7,334 nucleotides of DNA, taken from NCBI GenBank assembly GCA_903885895.1, contig CAISKC010000230.1, positions 1 through 7,334 of the forward strand, in the 5' to 3' direction. Shown piece after piece: positions 1-6,542 of this stretch. This DNA comes from an uncultured Legionella sp. (lineage in GTDB: Bacteria > Pseudomonadota > Gammaproteobacteria > Legionellales > Legionellaceae). The position numbers and the translations under genes were made by a program. Under the pieces are notes generated by a model that saw only the letters and a program-made list of their open reading frames with translations, was not told the DNA's origin and searched no databases. Position 1 is the first letter of the stretch, and each line of letters starts with the position of its first letter.

Positions 1-3000
1 TCTTCTTTCACCGCTAAATGCTCAAACAATTTTTCCAATAAATGACGATTTTGCATGCCAAATGTTTTAGATAAATAAAGTTCATCCATCAAACGTTTTT
101 CATCTGAATTTAAGAGACGAAACGCAGCATCTTGATCGGTGATAAAGCAGTCTTGGTCTATCAAATCACTAACAACTGCATGACGATCTTCGGCTGTTTG
201 AATCTTAGTGAAAGCTGTCGTTAAAGCAGCATTATCAGGCAATTTTGAGCTTGAAAAATCAATCGATCTTAATTGTCTGTAAAATATTTGGCACTCTTCA
301 TTATTAGGAGGTACGTCAATGGGATCATCCACTAACCAGGGATAAGCCGTAACCAAAGGATGATCAAAACCATGATCACGTCCATAGCTCATTAATTTTT
401 TGAACTGGATTTTTTTATTACCTGGATAATGCTGCAAACTTTGCAAAGCACGACCCAATGCGTTGAGAGTATCTAAATCCAAAGGTACAGGTAAGTCCAT
501 CTCCGTTAATACGTCTACTAATAAAGGAAGATCGCCAATCCTCAGATGATACGAACGGCTGACCAGCTCTTTCGTATCCAAGAGGATACTTTGATTGATG
601 AGCTGTAAAATAGGTTGATATTTTACATCCTTTAATCTTTGCCAAACCGCCCCTTCCAACGCATTGATGCCATCGACGGTATCGATCCCTATTGCAATGG
701 ATGCTGTCATGAGGCGAAGCAGCACTGGGTGATCCGCATGTTGTTGAGCAAGGCGCATGAGGGTCGTTTTAAATGTGTCAAAATCTGTTTTGGGTAATTG
801 TAAACGTTGCGCCGCATAACGCAGCGTAAAACCCACTGCGTCAGAAATCTCAAGATCTGGCTCATCCCAAATTACGGTATACGTGGGGATTTGAAGCTTA
901 TCTAATCTAGTCAGATCCCTGAGCGTTAACGCTGGATCCCAATAGCGATAATGTTCATGTACACAAGCGTAATAAAACCCATTTTCATGCCAATCAATTG
1001 CGCTGAGATTGGATAAAATCTCTTGCTGAATCAGATTGCTATCATACCTATTGCCCGTTTGTTGTAACACCTCGTACAATCGTCTTAAAAATTGGCTTGC
1101 ATTGAATTCGCCTTTATATTGATGAATAGCATCGATAAATTGTTTTTCATCAATGCTCAAATTATTGGCATCAATATAGTCAATCACTCGATTATAAGCG
1201 TTCCAAACTTCAGAAAAACGCATCGGAATGAGTTGATCATCACGATAAGCAATCACGCTCTCGCCATGGGTATCAATCAACGTCCATAAAATATTTTGAT
1301 GCGCTGGGTGGTGCTCCAATTTTTGCATGCTGGCAGTTAAGGCGTCTACTTCTTCTTTGTCTAAACATTCTGACCAATCAGACAAAGGATCTAATATACG
1401 TTGTTTAAAGATAGAGAAGTTGCTTGGCGATGCAGAAGCTCCCTCGCTAAGCTCAGGGTAACGTGAGATATTTGGATATTTTTGATAGAGTTTATAAACC
1501 AAATTCAACCAATTTTCAGTCCCTTTTGCACCATAATGATAAAATAACTGCCCAAATGCCTGGAGATTATGAGGCGTCAAATCATCAAACATTGCTGATA
1601 AAAATGACTCATCAAATGCTTCTTCAGAACGATAATCAGCCACATTCGTCGGCGTATCAGAACGACCTAACGTCAATCTCGACCATTCTTTCATCATTGA
1701 AATCATGACGGACAGATCTAACGAATGCTTGATGTCATGCCGCAAATTGGCATACTGCAGGGACTCAGAGGTCGCTGGGTCACTGCCATGATTGATCAGC
1801 CACCCTTTTATTGCTTCTGATAAAGTTTCCGTTGCTAAATAGTGCCAAGGTGTCAGCTCAGTCTCTTCACCTGGCAATGCGATAGTTTGAAGTTGTCGAT
1901 AATCACCACAAAATGGCGTTGCTTGTTTTCTATACTTCATTTGAATAGAAAATGGCTCTAATTTTTGCTCATCTATATCGTCTAATTCGAGTGTCGCATC
2001 GTAAGTTAAAATCAAATCTTTTCTGGCATTTGGCAAGTAGCAAAGCCTAAAACCTGGCGTATTTTTCCAATCAACGCTGAATTTAAATAGCGACGGAAAT
2101 TCTCGGATTTTGTCAAAAGCAGCAGCATCCATTCCTTGAATCACAAAAGTAGCATCACTACTGCTACCGACCCATAATGAAAAATCTTGAACGATTGCCC
2201 TTTTTTGTTCCACATTATGACGTGTAATTAAGGCATCTACTTTACCTTTATACGCCAGAATCTCTCGAGCAACAGGTGCTTTGGGTTGGGATTTGTTTTC
2301 TGCTTCTTGAGCAACTTCTTGAGCGACTTCTTGTTGTGCTTGTTGCTGAACGCCAACCGAACCTGCTGAAGTTAAAGAATGGGAGACACCGTCATACCAT
2401 GACTGATCCTCTTCAATCTCTTGTGCACGTTGCAGGTGTCTAACCTGCGAAGGAGTGCCAATTGAAAGCGTATTCTCTATGAGTTCTGGTTCTCTCGCCT
2501 GACGAATATTTCCCAATATCGTGTTTTGTACTTCACGATAACTGGCTTTTAAACTACTTTTGGCAACTTCAGCTTCACTAAAAGCAGCGTCATCCCATTC
2601 AGGGATCTTGATTTGAAGTCGAATGCTTTTTTCAGTCGCCAAATCATTTAATTTTTTGATAAATGCACGGTTTACACCTATTGGATTGTGAAAATTCACT
2701 TCTGCAATTTCGCCACGTTCATTTAAAACGGAGATCAAAGCGATAAGCGATAATTGAGTCGCTTCAGTGAGTTGCTTTGGTAAAACAAGGTCTAGTTTAG
2801 TGAGTAAAGGGCTTTTTTCAAAAAATTTGACTTTATTGGTCAAATAATCAATATATTCGTTGATCTCAATGGTTTTACCACTATCTAAGTCAAAGGTGCA
2901 AGATAAGGCTGGTTTTTGCAAAGTTTTTAAATAAACAAAAAAAACATCAAGACCTTCCTTACCCATTTCTGCTATGTTTTTCAATTGCGTCTTATCTGGG

Positions 3001-4571
3001 CTGAGATTATTATTTAAAAAATGATAGATATAACGTCCTGTATTTTCCCAAGCATGGTGACCTGCCTCGATAATATTAGGGCTTCTCGATACATAATCGG
3101 TTCTTGCGAAAAAACGGTTACGTGCTGCACAAGCAAAGATGTAAGCAGAATCAGGATTGGGTTGTAGCTCAATGGTGGTTAATTCAAGATTATATTCAAA
3201 CCAACGCTTCAATGAATGCTGTGGTGGGAGCTCATGGATGACTAAACTCGTTACGTGCTGATAGTAAACTAATTTCATCCCTTCTATACATTGAGTCGGA
3301 TCCATAATGGTCAATTGATTATTATGAGGTTCGTAGATAATACCCCCACCAATATCTAGTGCCTGCATGACGAGATATGCTGACGTCTCGGGTATACCAG
3401 GCAACAAATAAAGAGGCTCAGGTTGACCAGGATGTAATACTGCAGCATACCCATCACTTGCATTCAGTAATGACAAAGGATAACGTTTGGCAAACCCTTT
3501 TTGAGACGCAGTTTCTGCTTTTTTTTGTGCGGGTAAACAGCTTGCTTCCAAAGCATTCTGGTGTAATAAGGAAATAGGTATCGTTGAACGATAAGAATTT
3601 AGCTCCGGTTTCCCCGCCTGAGATAATTGGCACCAAGGCAACACACGCGATAACAGCACAGCATGCCATGCATTGATATCAGAATAATTCGGATCAACCA
3701 AATGCCTAACTGAACAGCTATTAAACTGTGCTAACGCTGGTACATCTCGACATTTTCTTTCTATTTCTAAGAGCGGTGGCACATAAACTGTCCAAACATC
3801 TTGTTTTTTATCTAATAACACCCATTCAGGGGCCTCTTCTAGCCCAATATTTACTAAAATGGTTTCAAAATGAGTCCATTCTGGATCGGTTAATTTGCTT
3901 AATTCCGTATGATGTAAAGCTGAAATAGCAGTACATGACACATCATTCGCCAATTTTTTTGACTTAAAGCTTACAGGATAAGTCTTTTTTAGCAGACGAT
4001 AGATATCATAACGTGTTGGCGCCTCGCGAAACGGAGACTCTAGACAGTTTGGCAATGCTCGATCGTTGTAAAAATCGATATTTGACAGTGGATAACCTTC
4101 GATTTGGTTTGCAAGCCATTGTTGATCTATCTCTTTCCAATTGAGCGGCGTGTTGGGACGAATCAAAATGCGGTCCCATTTTTTAGCAGTTTTAGGCTTC
4201 CCATCTAGCAAATCAAAGAGAAGGCTCTGTAATGTTTTAAATAAAAAAATATCTTTCAATGAATTTGGGGGGAGTGTTCGGTCGTACTTTAACCAATCAT
4301 GTCTCTCGAGTAATTTGGCTTCTACGGTCGCATAAAGAAAATCATATTCTCGATTAAGATACTCAAGCTCATAGGCCCAGCAAATCTCAAATTCTTCAAT
4401 GGCTGCTTTGCTCAATGACTGTCTGGCTTCATGTCTCTCTGTAGCAGCGTCTGAATCATTCCCTTGAATTGCCTTCACTTTGTTATTGATAAAATCGCTT
4501 TTATCATCCATCCAACATGCACGCAATCCCTTTTGGATTTCACCCAATAATTGTTCTTTTGATTGAGACAT
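1..4571 (-). CDS. Giant protein of unknown function (5' 1523 codons, runs off left edge)
   Basis: An open frame runs from the ATG at 4571 to the window edge without a stop, giving at least 1523 residues; the true C-terminus lies outside. An in-frame TAA at 4578-4580 sits just upstream. I chose the ATG although no clear Shine-Dalgarno precedes it; a TTG two codons earlier (4577) is the only alternative. I do not recognise the family. The N-terminus (MSQSKEQLLGEIQKG) is polar and helical, with no signal peptide, and no convincing membrane segment appears. Residues 1 to about 735 are mixed alpha/beta, with patches such as EWVLLDKKQDVWTVYVP near 250 and a GGG turn at 408-410. A low-complexity Gln/Glu/Ala linker spans about 740-766, and the rest is mostly helical. 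Its size, soluble nature and lack of known domains recall Dot/Icm-type effectors of Legionella or Coxiella. That is inference, since the C-terminal secretion signal cannot be seen. The frame is certain; the function is unknown. Confidence 0.9.
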   Translation of the reverse strand, partial: MSQSKEQLLGEIQKGLRACWMDDKSDFINNKVKAIQGNDSDAATERHEARQSLSKAAIEEFEICWAYELEYLNREYDFLYATVEAKLLERHDWLKYDRTLPPNSLKDIFLFKTLQSLLFDLLDGKPKTAKKWDRILIRPNTPLNWKEIDQQWLANQIEGYPLSNIDFYNDRALPNCLESPFREAPTRYDIYRLLKKTYPVSFKSKKLANDVSCTAISALHHTELSKLTDPEWTHFETILVNIGLEEAPEWVLLDKKQDVWTVYVPPLLEIERKCRDVPALAQFNSCSVRHLVDPNYSDINAWHAVLLSRVLPWCQLSQAGKPELNSYRSTIPISLLHQNALEASCLPAQKKAETASQKGFAKRYPLSLLNASDGYAAVLHPGQPEPLYLLPGIPETSAYLVMQALDIGGGIIYEPHNNQLTIMDPTQCIEGMKLVYYQHVTSLVIHELPPQHSLKRWFEYNLELTTIELQPNPDSAYIFACAARNRFFARTDYVSRSPNIIEAGHHAWENTGRYIYHFLNNNLSPDKTQLKNIAEMGKEGLDVFFVYLKTLQKPALSCTFDLDSGKTIEINEYIDYLTNKVKFFEKSPLLTKLDLVLPKQLTEATQLSLIALISVLNERGEIAEVNFHNPIGVNRAFIKKLNDLATEKSIRLQIKIPEWDDAAFSEAEVAKSSLKASYREVQNTILGNIRQAREPELIENTLSIGTPSQVRHLQRAQEIEEDQSWYDGVSHSLTSAGSVGVQQQAQQEVAQEVAQEAENKSQPKAPVAREILAYKGKVDALITRHNVEQKRAIVQDFSLWVGSSSDATFVIQGMDAAAFDKIREFPSLFKFSVDWKNTPGFRLCYLPNARKDLILTYDATLELDDIDEQKLEPFSIQMKYRKQATPFCGDYRQLQTIALPGEETELTPWHYLATETLSEAIKGWLINHGSDPATSESLQYANLRHDIKHSLDLSVMISMMKEWSRLTLGRSDTPTNVADYRSEEAFDESFLSAMFDDLTPHNLQAFGQLFYHYGAKGTENWLNLVYKLYQKYPNISRYPELSEGASASPSNFSIFKQRILDPLSDWSECLDKEEVDALTASMQKLEHHPAHQNILWTLIDTHGESVIAYRDDQLIPMRFSEVWNAYNRVIDYIDANNLSIDEKQFIDAIHQYKGEFNASQFLRRLYEVLQQTGNRYDSNLIQQEILSNLSAIDWHENGFYYACVHEHYRYWDPALTLRDLTRLDKLQIPTYTVIWDEPDLEISDAVGFTLRYAAQRLQLPKTDFDTFKTTLMRLAQQHADHPVLLRLMTASIAIGIDTVDGINALEGAVWQRLKDVKYQPILQLINQSILLDTKELVSRSYHLRIGDLPLLVDVLTEMDLPVPLDLDTLNALGRALQSLQHYPGNKKIQFKKLMSYGRDHGFDHPLVTAYPWLVDDPIDVPPNNEECQIFYRQLRSIDFSSSKLPDNAALTTAFTKIQTAEDRHAVVSDLIDQDCFITDQDAAFRLLNSDEKRLMDELYLSKTFGMQNRHLLEKLFEHLAVKE

Positions 4572-4595
4572 GATCAACTTTTATTTGCCACTATG

Positions 4596-4601
4596 ATTAT
4601 A
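4596..4601 (-). promoter_or_regulatory. Likely -10 box of the giant gene
   Basis: Reading leftward there is a perfect TATAAT about 25 bases before the ATG at 4571, which predicts a leader of roughly 18-20 nucleotides. No good -35 box lies 16-18 bases upstream; TTGAAT is present but about 21 bases away. The leader has no clear ribosome binding site, so expression may be weak or activator-dependent. Confidence 0.4.
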
Positions 4602-4663
4602 TTTTAGACCATATTTCACTAAATTCAATTTACTACAACTCGTCTTTGCGAGTGAAGAGTAAA

Positions 4664-4685
4664 GCAAGAGTCATAAGACTCTTGC
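4664..4685. repeat. Perfect 9-bp hairpin (possible terminator)
   Basis: GCAAGAGTC and GACTCTTGC pair perfectly around the 4-base loop ATAA. In the leftward direction the stem is followed by TTTACTCTTC, a modest U-rich tail. It could therefore be a weak terminator for transcripts from the regulator gene at 4932-5872. In the rightward direction no T-run follows. It could equally be part of the repeat cluster in this gap. Confidence 0.45.
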
Positions 4686-4705
4686 AGGTTAGAAAAACTG
4701 CCCGC

Positions 4706-4795
4706 TTTGTCATTCCCGCGAAGGCGGGAACCCATCCATAATTAGGCAATGTGCTTAGTACAGGGATAGATTCCCGCTTTCGCGGGAATGACAAA
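4706..4795. repeat. Inverted pair of REP-like palindromes (BIME-like)
   Basis: Two 32-base copies lie in opposite orientation, at 4706-4737 (plus) and 4764-4795 (minus), separated by 26 bases. They agree at 29 of 32 positions. Each contains its own hairpin: TTCCCGC/GCGGGAA around GAAG in the first, ATTCCCGC/GCGGGAAT around TTTC in the second. The core GTCATTCCCGCG resembles a widespread intergenic repeat of proteobacterial genomes. The arrangement matches bacterial interspersed mosaic elements. Such elements may be moved by a RAYT-type transposase elsewhere in the genome; none is present here. Confidence 0.8.
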
Positions 4796-4931
4796 CTCTA
4801 TAACAGCGACTTATGTATAAAGATATGGCCACGTGACGTAGGCATCTGAATTGTCTACAGCTCCTAGATGGAAGCATTCATAAATAGTTGATCCAGAGTC
4901 GTTTTCTAAACCCATAGATTGCTTTCATACC

Positions 4932-5372
4932 TTATTGCGATTTTGATATGCTTTTTAACCAAACCTTTGCTGCGTGACTTATTTTGTCATCCTTTAATGC
5001 CATCTCATAAATGATGGATTTTCGAGATTCCTCATTACCGTACATATCAGTAAGTATTTCGTTCCAAAGTGTTAAAGCAGTAGAAGCAGGAATGGTTCCG
5101 ACTTGATTCAGAAGCCCATAAATTCGGTCTCGCCAATAAGCATCCACCGCTTTTTCTATCCAAGCCATATGCTCAGATGTTAAACCAATCTCATCAAGAC
5201 CCTTTCCTTCTCCAAACCCTTGCTCCCACTTTTTGGTTCTAAGATGTGCGTATTTTCTACCGTATATCCCATTAACCCAATCCATATACTTTTTACCTAA
5301 ATCAATCCCTGTTTTTGAATAAGGATCGTTTTGGATATTGTTTTTTAGTTCCTCTACTAAGTGCTGCCAATT
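4932..5372 (-). pseudogene. C-terminal TipAS-like domain of frameshifted MerR regulator
   Basis: This is the second half of the regulator that begins at 5872. It is out of frame with the first half by one base. Read from the A-run at 5371-5377 it gives KNWQHLVEELKNNIQ, continues without a stop through MDWVNGIYG (residue 197 of the joined protein), and ends at the TAA at 4932-4934. The joined protein would be 313 residues, close to the family size as I recall it. TipAS-type domains are small helical ligand pockets; in TipA of Streptomyces the domain binds thiopeptide antibiotics. Here the helical pattern with conserved Trp and Tyr (WEQGFGEG, DAYWRDRIYGLLNQ) fits that fold. The first ATG in this half is at 5285, but with no good ribosome binding site independent translation is doubtful. 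The half is well preserved, so the break is recent, a sequencing error, or bypassed by slippage. Confidence 0.75.
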
Positions 5373-5872
5373 TTTTTAAAAACATCTTTTTGTCCAGATG
5401 CTTTCATTTCATTTTCAAACTCTGCATATTCTTTTAACTCATCAGGCGTAAAGATTTCTTTGACCCAGGAGTATTCGAGTTGTTGCGTCATGTTATATAC
5501 CTCTATTAATTGTATAATTTGTTCCCAAGGAACGGATTTTTTATTGCTACAATCATGGGTTATGCGCTTCAATATCGTACTCGCTTCCAGAAGGGTTTCT
5601 GCTTTTTCTTGCAAAAACTTTGACTGCATAGCGAAGTTCTCAATGACACCATCTTGCTTGGTAAGTAATAATTTGATTTGAGACAACTCAAAACCAAAAA
5701 ATTTAAGCGCGATAATTTGTTGCAGCTTTAATAAATCCTTTTCAGAGTACAAACGATAACCATTACTTTGGCGAAGCATCGGTTTAAGCAAACCAATTTT
5801 ATCGTAGTGGTGTAATGTGCGCACCGACACTTGAGTCAGTTGACTTAGTTCTTTTGCATACCATTGTTTCAT
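5357..5872 (-). CDS. MerR-family regulator, N-terminal part (frameshifted TipAS type)
   Basis: A transcription regulator of 171 residues as read, normally about 313. The start ATG at 5872 follows a strong ribosome binding site, AAGGAGG at 5881-5887, with an 8-base spacer. Residues 1-70 are the winged helix-turn-helix of the MerR family, with the signature RTLHHYDKIGLLKP (18-31) and NGYRLYSEKDLLKLQQI. A long dimerisation helix follows (about 75-115), then the start of the ligand domain. At codons 166-167 (AAA AAA, 5377-5372) the frame enters four wrong residues (IGST) and stops at TAG 5357-5359. Adding one A restores the rest of the protein through 4932. As read, the product could still dimerise and bind DNA but would lack most of the effector-binding domain. 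MerR proteins of this type usually control their own promoter and sometimes a transporter or resistance gene; no such target gene is adjacent here. Confidence 0.85.
   Translation of the reverse strand: MKQWYAKELSQLTQVSVRTLHHYDKIGLLKPMLRQSNGYRLYSEKDLLKLQQIIALKFFGFELSQIKLLLTKQDGVIENFAMQSKFLQEKAETLLEASTILKRITHDCSNKKSVPWEQIIQLIEVYNMTQQLEYSWVKEIFTPDELKEYAEFENEMKASGQKDVFKKIGST
5371..5377 (-). other. A7 homopolymer: frameshift site, possible slippage site
   Basis: On the minus strand the sequence reads GTT TTT AAA AAA ATT GGC in the regulator frame. One extra A, or a -1 slip on AAA, gives AAA AAA AAT TGG CAG and rejoins the TipAS half. Runs of A this long are known sites of RNA polymerase slippage and of sequencing indels. 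The classical tandem slippery heptamer is imperfect here, because the base before the first AAA is T. Transcriptional slippage or single-tRNA slippage is thus more likely than standard programmed frameshifting, if any rescue occurs. Confidence 0.6.
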
Positions 5873-5894
5873 CGTTTTTTCCTCCTTGTTTCCA

Positions 5895-5925
5895 AGGTTA
5901 GAATATGACGCAACGTCATAGTCAA
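5895..5925 (-). promoter_or_regulatory. MerR-type promoter/operator of the regulator gene
   Basis: Reading leftward, a -35 box TTGACT (5925-5920) and a weak -10 box TAACCT (5900-5895) are separated by 19 bases. Between them sits a perfect palindrome, TATGACG-TTG-CGTCATA (5904-5920), which overlaps the last base of the -35 box. An over-long spacer carrying a dyad is the hallmark of promoters that MerR-family proteins activate by twisting DNA. Its place directly upstream of this MerR gene points to autoregulation. The alternative -10 TATTCT would give only a 14-base spacer and is less likely. Confidence 0.7.
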
Positions 5926-5995
5926 GTGTTTAGATTTAAAAAACTCTGTACATGACAAAAAATTAAATGATTCATAAAGCATCTTTTTTTCTTAG

Positions 5996-6020
5996 TGACA
6001 TTACATGAGATGTATTGTCA
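5996..6020. repeat. 11-bp inverted repeat, one mismatch
   Basis: TGACATTACAT and ATGTATTGTCA face each other around GAG, with a single T-T mismatch. It lies just past the stop of the GNAT remnant. No T-run follows on either strand in the right place, so it is not a standard terminator; a protein-binding dyad is possible. Confidence 0.4.
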
Positions 6021-6026
6021 TCTAAA

Positions 6027-6158
6027 TTAGCCATGTTTATCCCTCAAATAGTCTAAATGTGCCCTCACGGTTGGCCATTCACTTGCAAGAATGCTATAGA
6101 CGTAAGTATCACGTAAAGTACCATTTGACATGACCATGTAATTCCTCAATATACCATA
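6027..6158 (-). pseudogene. C-terminal remnant of a GNAT (RimJ/RimL-like) acetyltransferase
   Basis: A minus-strand frame of 43 codons ends at the TAA at 6027-6029. It reads GILRNYMVMSNGTLRD, then TYVYSILASEWPTVRAHLDY. This closely follows the last two strands and final helix of RimJ/RimL-like N-acetyltransferases, where an (E)G-LRNY segment is followed by G-RD, an S-L turn and EWP. The acetyl-CoA binding loop and everything upstream are missing. The frame meets a stop directly before the Tyr at 6158, and upstream sequence shows no further similarity in any frame I read. Such enzymes acetylate protein N-termini or small molecules, but this piece cannot be active. An ATG at 6137 preceded by GAGG could allow a short peptide, though I think this is only decay. 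It shows that a gene once stood here and was cut by deletion or insertion. Confidence 0.7.
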
Positions 6159-6211
6159 TTACTACACAAACCTCTGCATTTCTTAATTTCATAATATAAC
6201 AATTTAGCAAT

Positions 6212-6240
6212 TTGACAATATGCGAATTTATTATTAAAAT
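6212..6240 (+). promoter_or_regulatory. Near-consensus promoter of the toxin-antitoxin operon
   Basis: A perfect -35 box TTGACA (6212-6217), a 17-base spacer and a -10 box TAAAAT (6235-6240, five of six) form a strong sigma-70-type promoter. Transcription would start near 6247, giving a leader of about 26 bases. The spacer contains AATTTATTAT (6225-6234), which recurs 28 bases downstream in the operator palindrome. Confidence 0.75.
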
Positions 6241-6244
6241 ACAT

Positions 6245-6264
6245 TCATAATAAATTTATTATGA
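6245..6264. promoter_or_regulatory. Perfect 20-bp palindromic operator
   Basis: TCATAATAAATTTATTATGA is its own reverse complement. It covers the predicted transcription start and reaches the first bases of the ribosome binding site. A half-like copy, AATTTATTAT, lies in the promoter spacer at 6225-6234. This placement is typical of toxin-antitoxin operons, whose antitoxin or antitoxin-toxin complex represses its own promoter. The AT-rich composition means chance palindromy should be weighed, but 20 perfect bases at this site is unlikely to be accidental. Confidence 0.65.
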
Positions 6265-6272
6265 GGGATCGT

Positions 6273-6542
6273 ATGCATCAACAAGTAAAAATAATTGGAA
6301 CGAATGGACAGCTTTCTTTAGGAAAGGAATTTGCCGGTAAAATGGTTTTAATTGATCAAATCGAAGAAGGCACATGGATTATCAAATCAGGTGAATTTGT
6401 TCCTGACTCTGAAAAATGGTTGCACCGAGCTGATGACAGCAAAAAAATAGATACCGCTGTAGAATGGGCAACTCAAAATAAGCCCTCTTCAAATTTTGAC
6501 GAAGTGATGCAAAGGATTTCGAATGACCTCGATAAAGATTGA
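6273..6542 (+). CDS. Putative antitoxin (AbrB-like N-terminus)
   Basis: An 89-residue protein, the first gene of a two-gene operon. An in-frame ATG at 6261 lies inside the operator palindrome. I prefer the ATG at 6273 because GAGGG (6263-6267) sits 5 bases before it. Residues 3-40 (QVKIIGTNGQLSLGKEF, then a Gly-bounded strand pair ending in GTWIIKSGE) look like the strand-rich swapped-hairpin DNA-binding fold of AbrB/MazE-like antitoxins. A conserved-looking VPDSEKWLH segment follows (43-51). The acidic, helical C-terminus (about 60-89) would wrap the toxin. Its likely role is to neutralise the downstream protein and repress the operon through the palindrome at 6245-6264. The last 20 bases overlap the next gene, which suggests coupled translation. 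The operon layout is clear; the fold assignment is by pattern only. Confidence 0.65.
   Translation: MHQQVKIIGTNGQLSLGKEFAGKMVLIDQIEEGTWIIKSGEFVPDSEKWLHRADDSKKIDTAVEWATQNKPSSNFDEVMQRISNDLDKD

Larger units (their letters stand above)
4572..4931. other. Intergenic gap between giant gene and regulator
   Basis: This gap contains no recognisable full gene. It holds the -10 box of the giant gene (4596-4601), a stretch at 4640-4668 starting CGTCTTTGCGAGTGAAG that looks like a worn copy of the common CGTCATTGCGAG-type intergenic repeat, the hairpin at 4664-4685, and the inverted REP-like pair at 4706-4795. On the minus strand, 4811-4915 is an open frame of 34 codons starting MGLENDSGS and ending WPYLYT. 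It begins 16 bases past the regulator's stop, has only a weak ribosome binding site and matches nothing I know. I leave it as an unproven small ORF. Confidence 0.6.

Noticed and set aside
418..4335. Several ORFs of 64-81 codons inside the giant gene on both strands (418-645, 1092-1289, 1463-1708, 3377-3577, 3454-3669, 3728-3928, 4141-4335)
   Set aside because: All lie inside the continuous 1523-codon frame, overlap each other in places and have no protein-like patterns or start signals.
4610..4645. CpxR-like GTAAA repeat upstream of the giant gene, as found before some Legionella effectors
   Set aside because: One GTAAA is present but the second copy at the 5-base spacing is missing; no PmrA-type tandem TTAA repeat either.
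5361..5681. Plus-strand ORF of 106 codons
   Set aside because: It is antisense to the MerR gene, whose product is clearly recognisable; no ribosome binding site and Ser/Phe/Cys-rich shadow composition.
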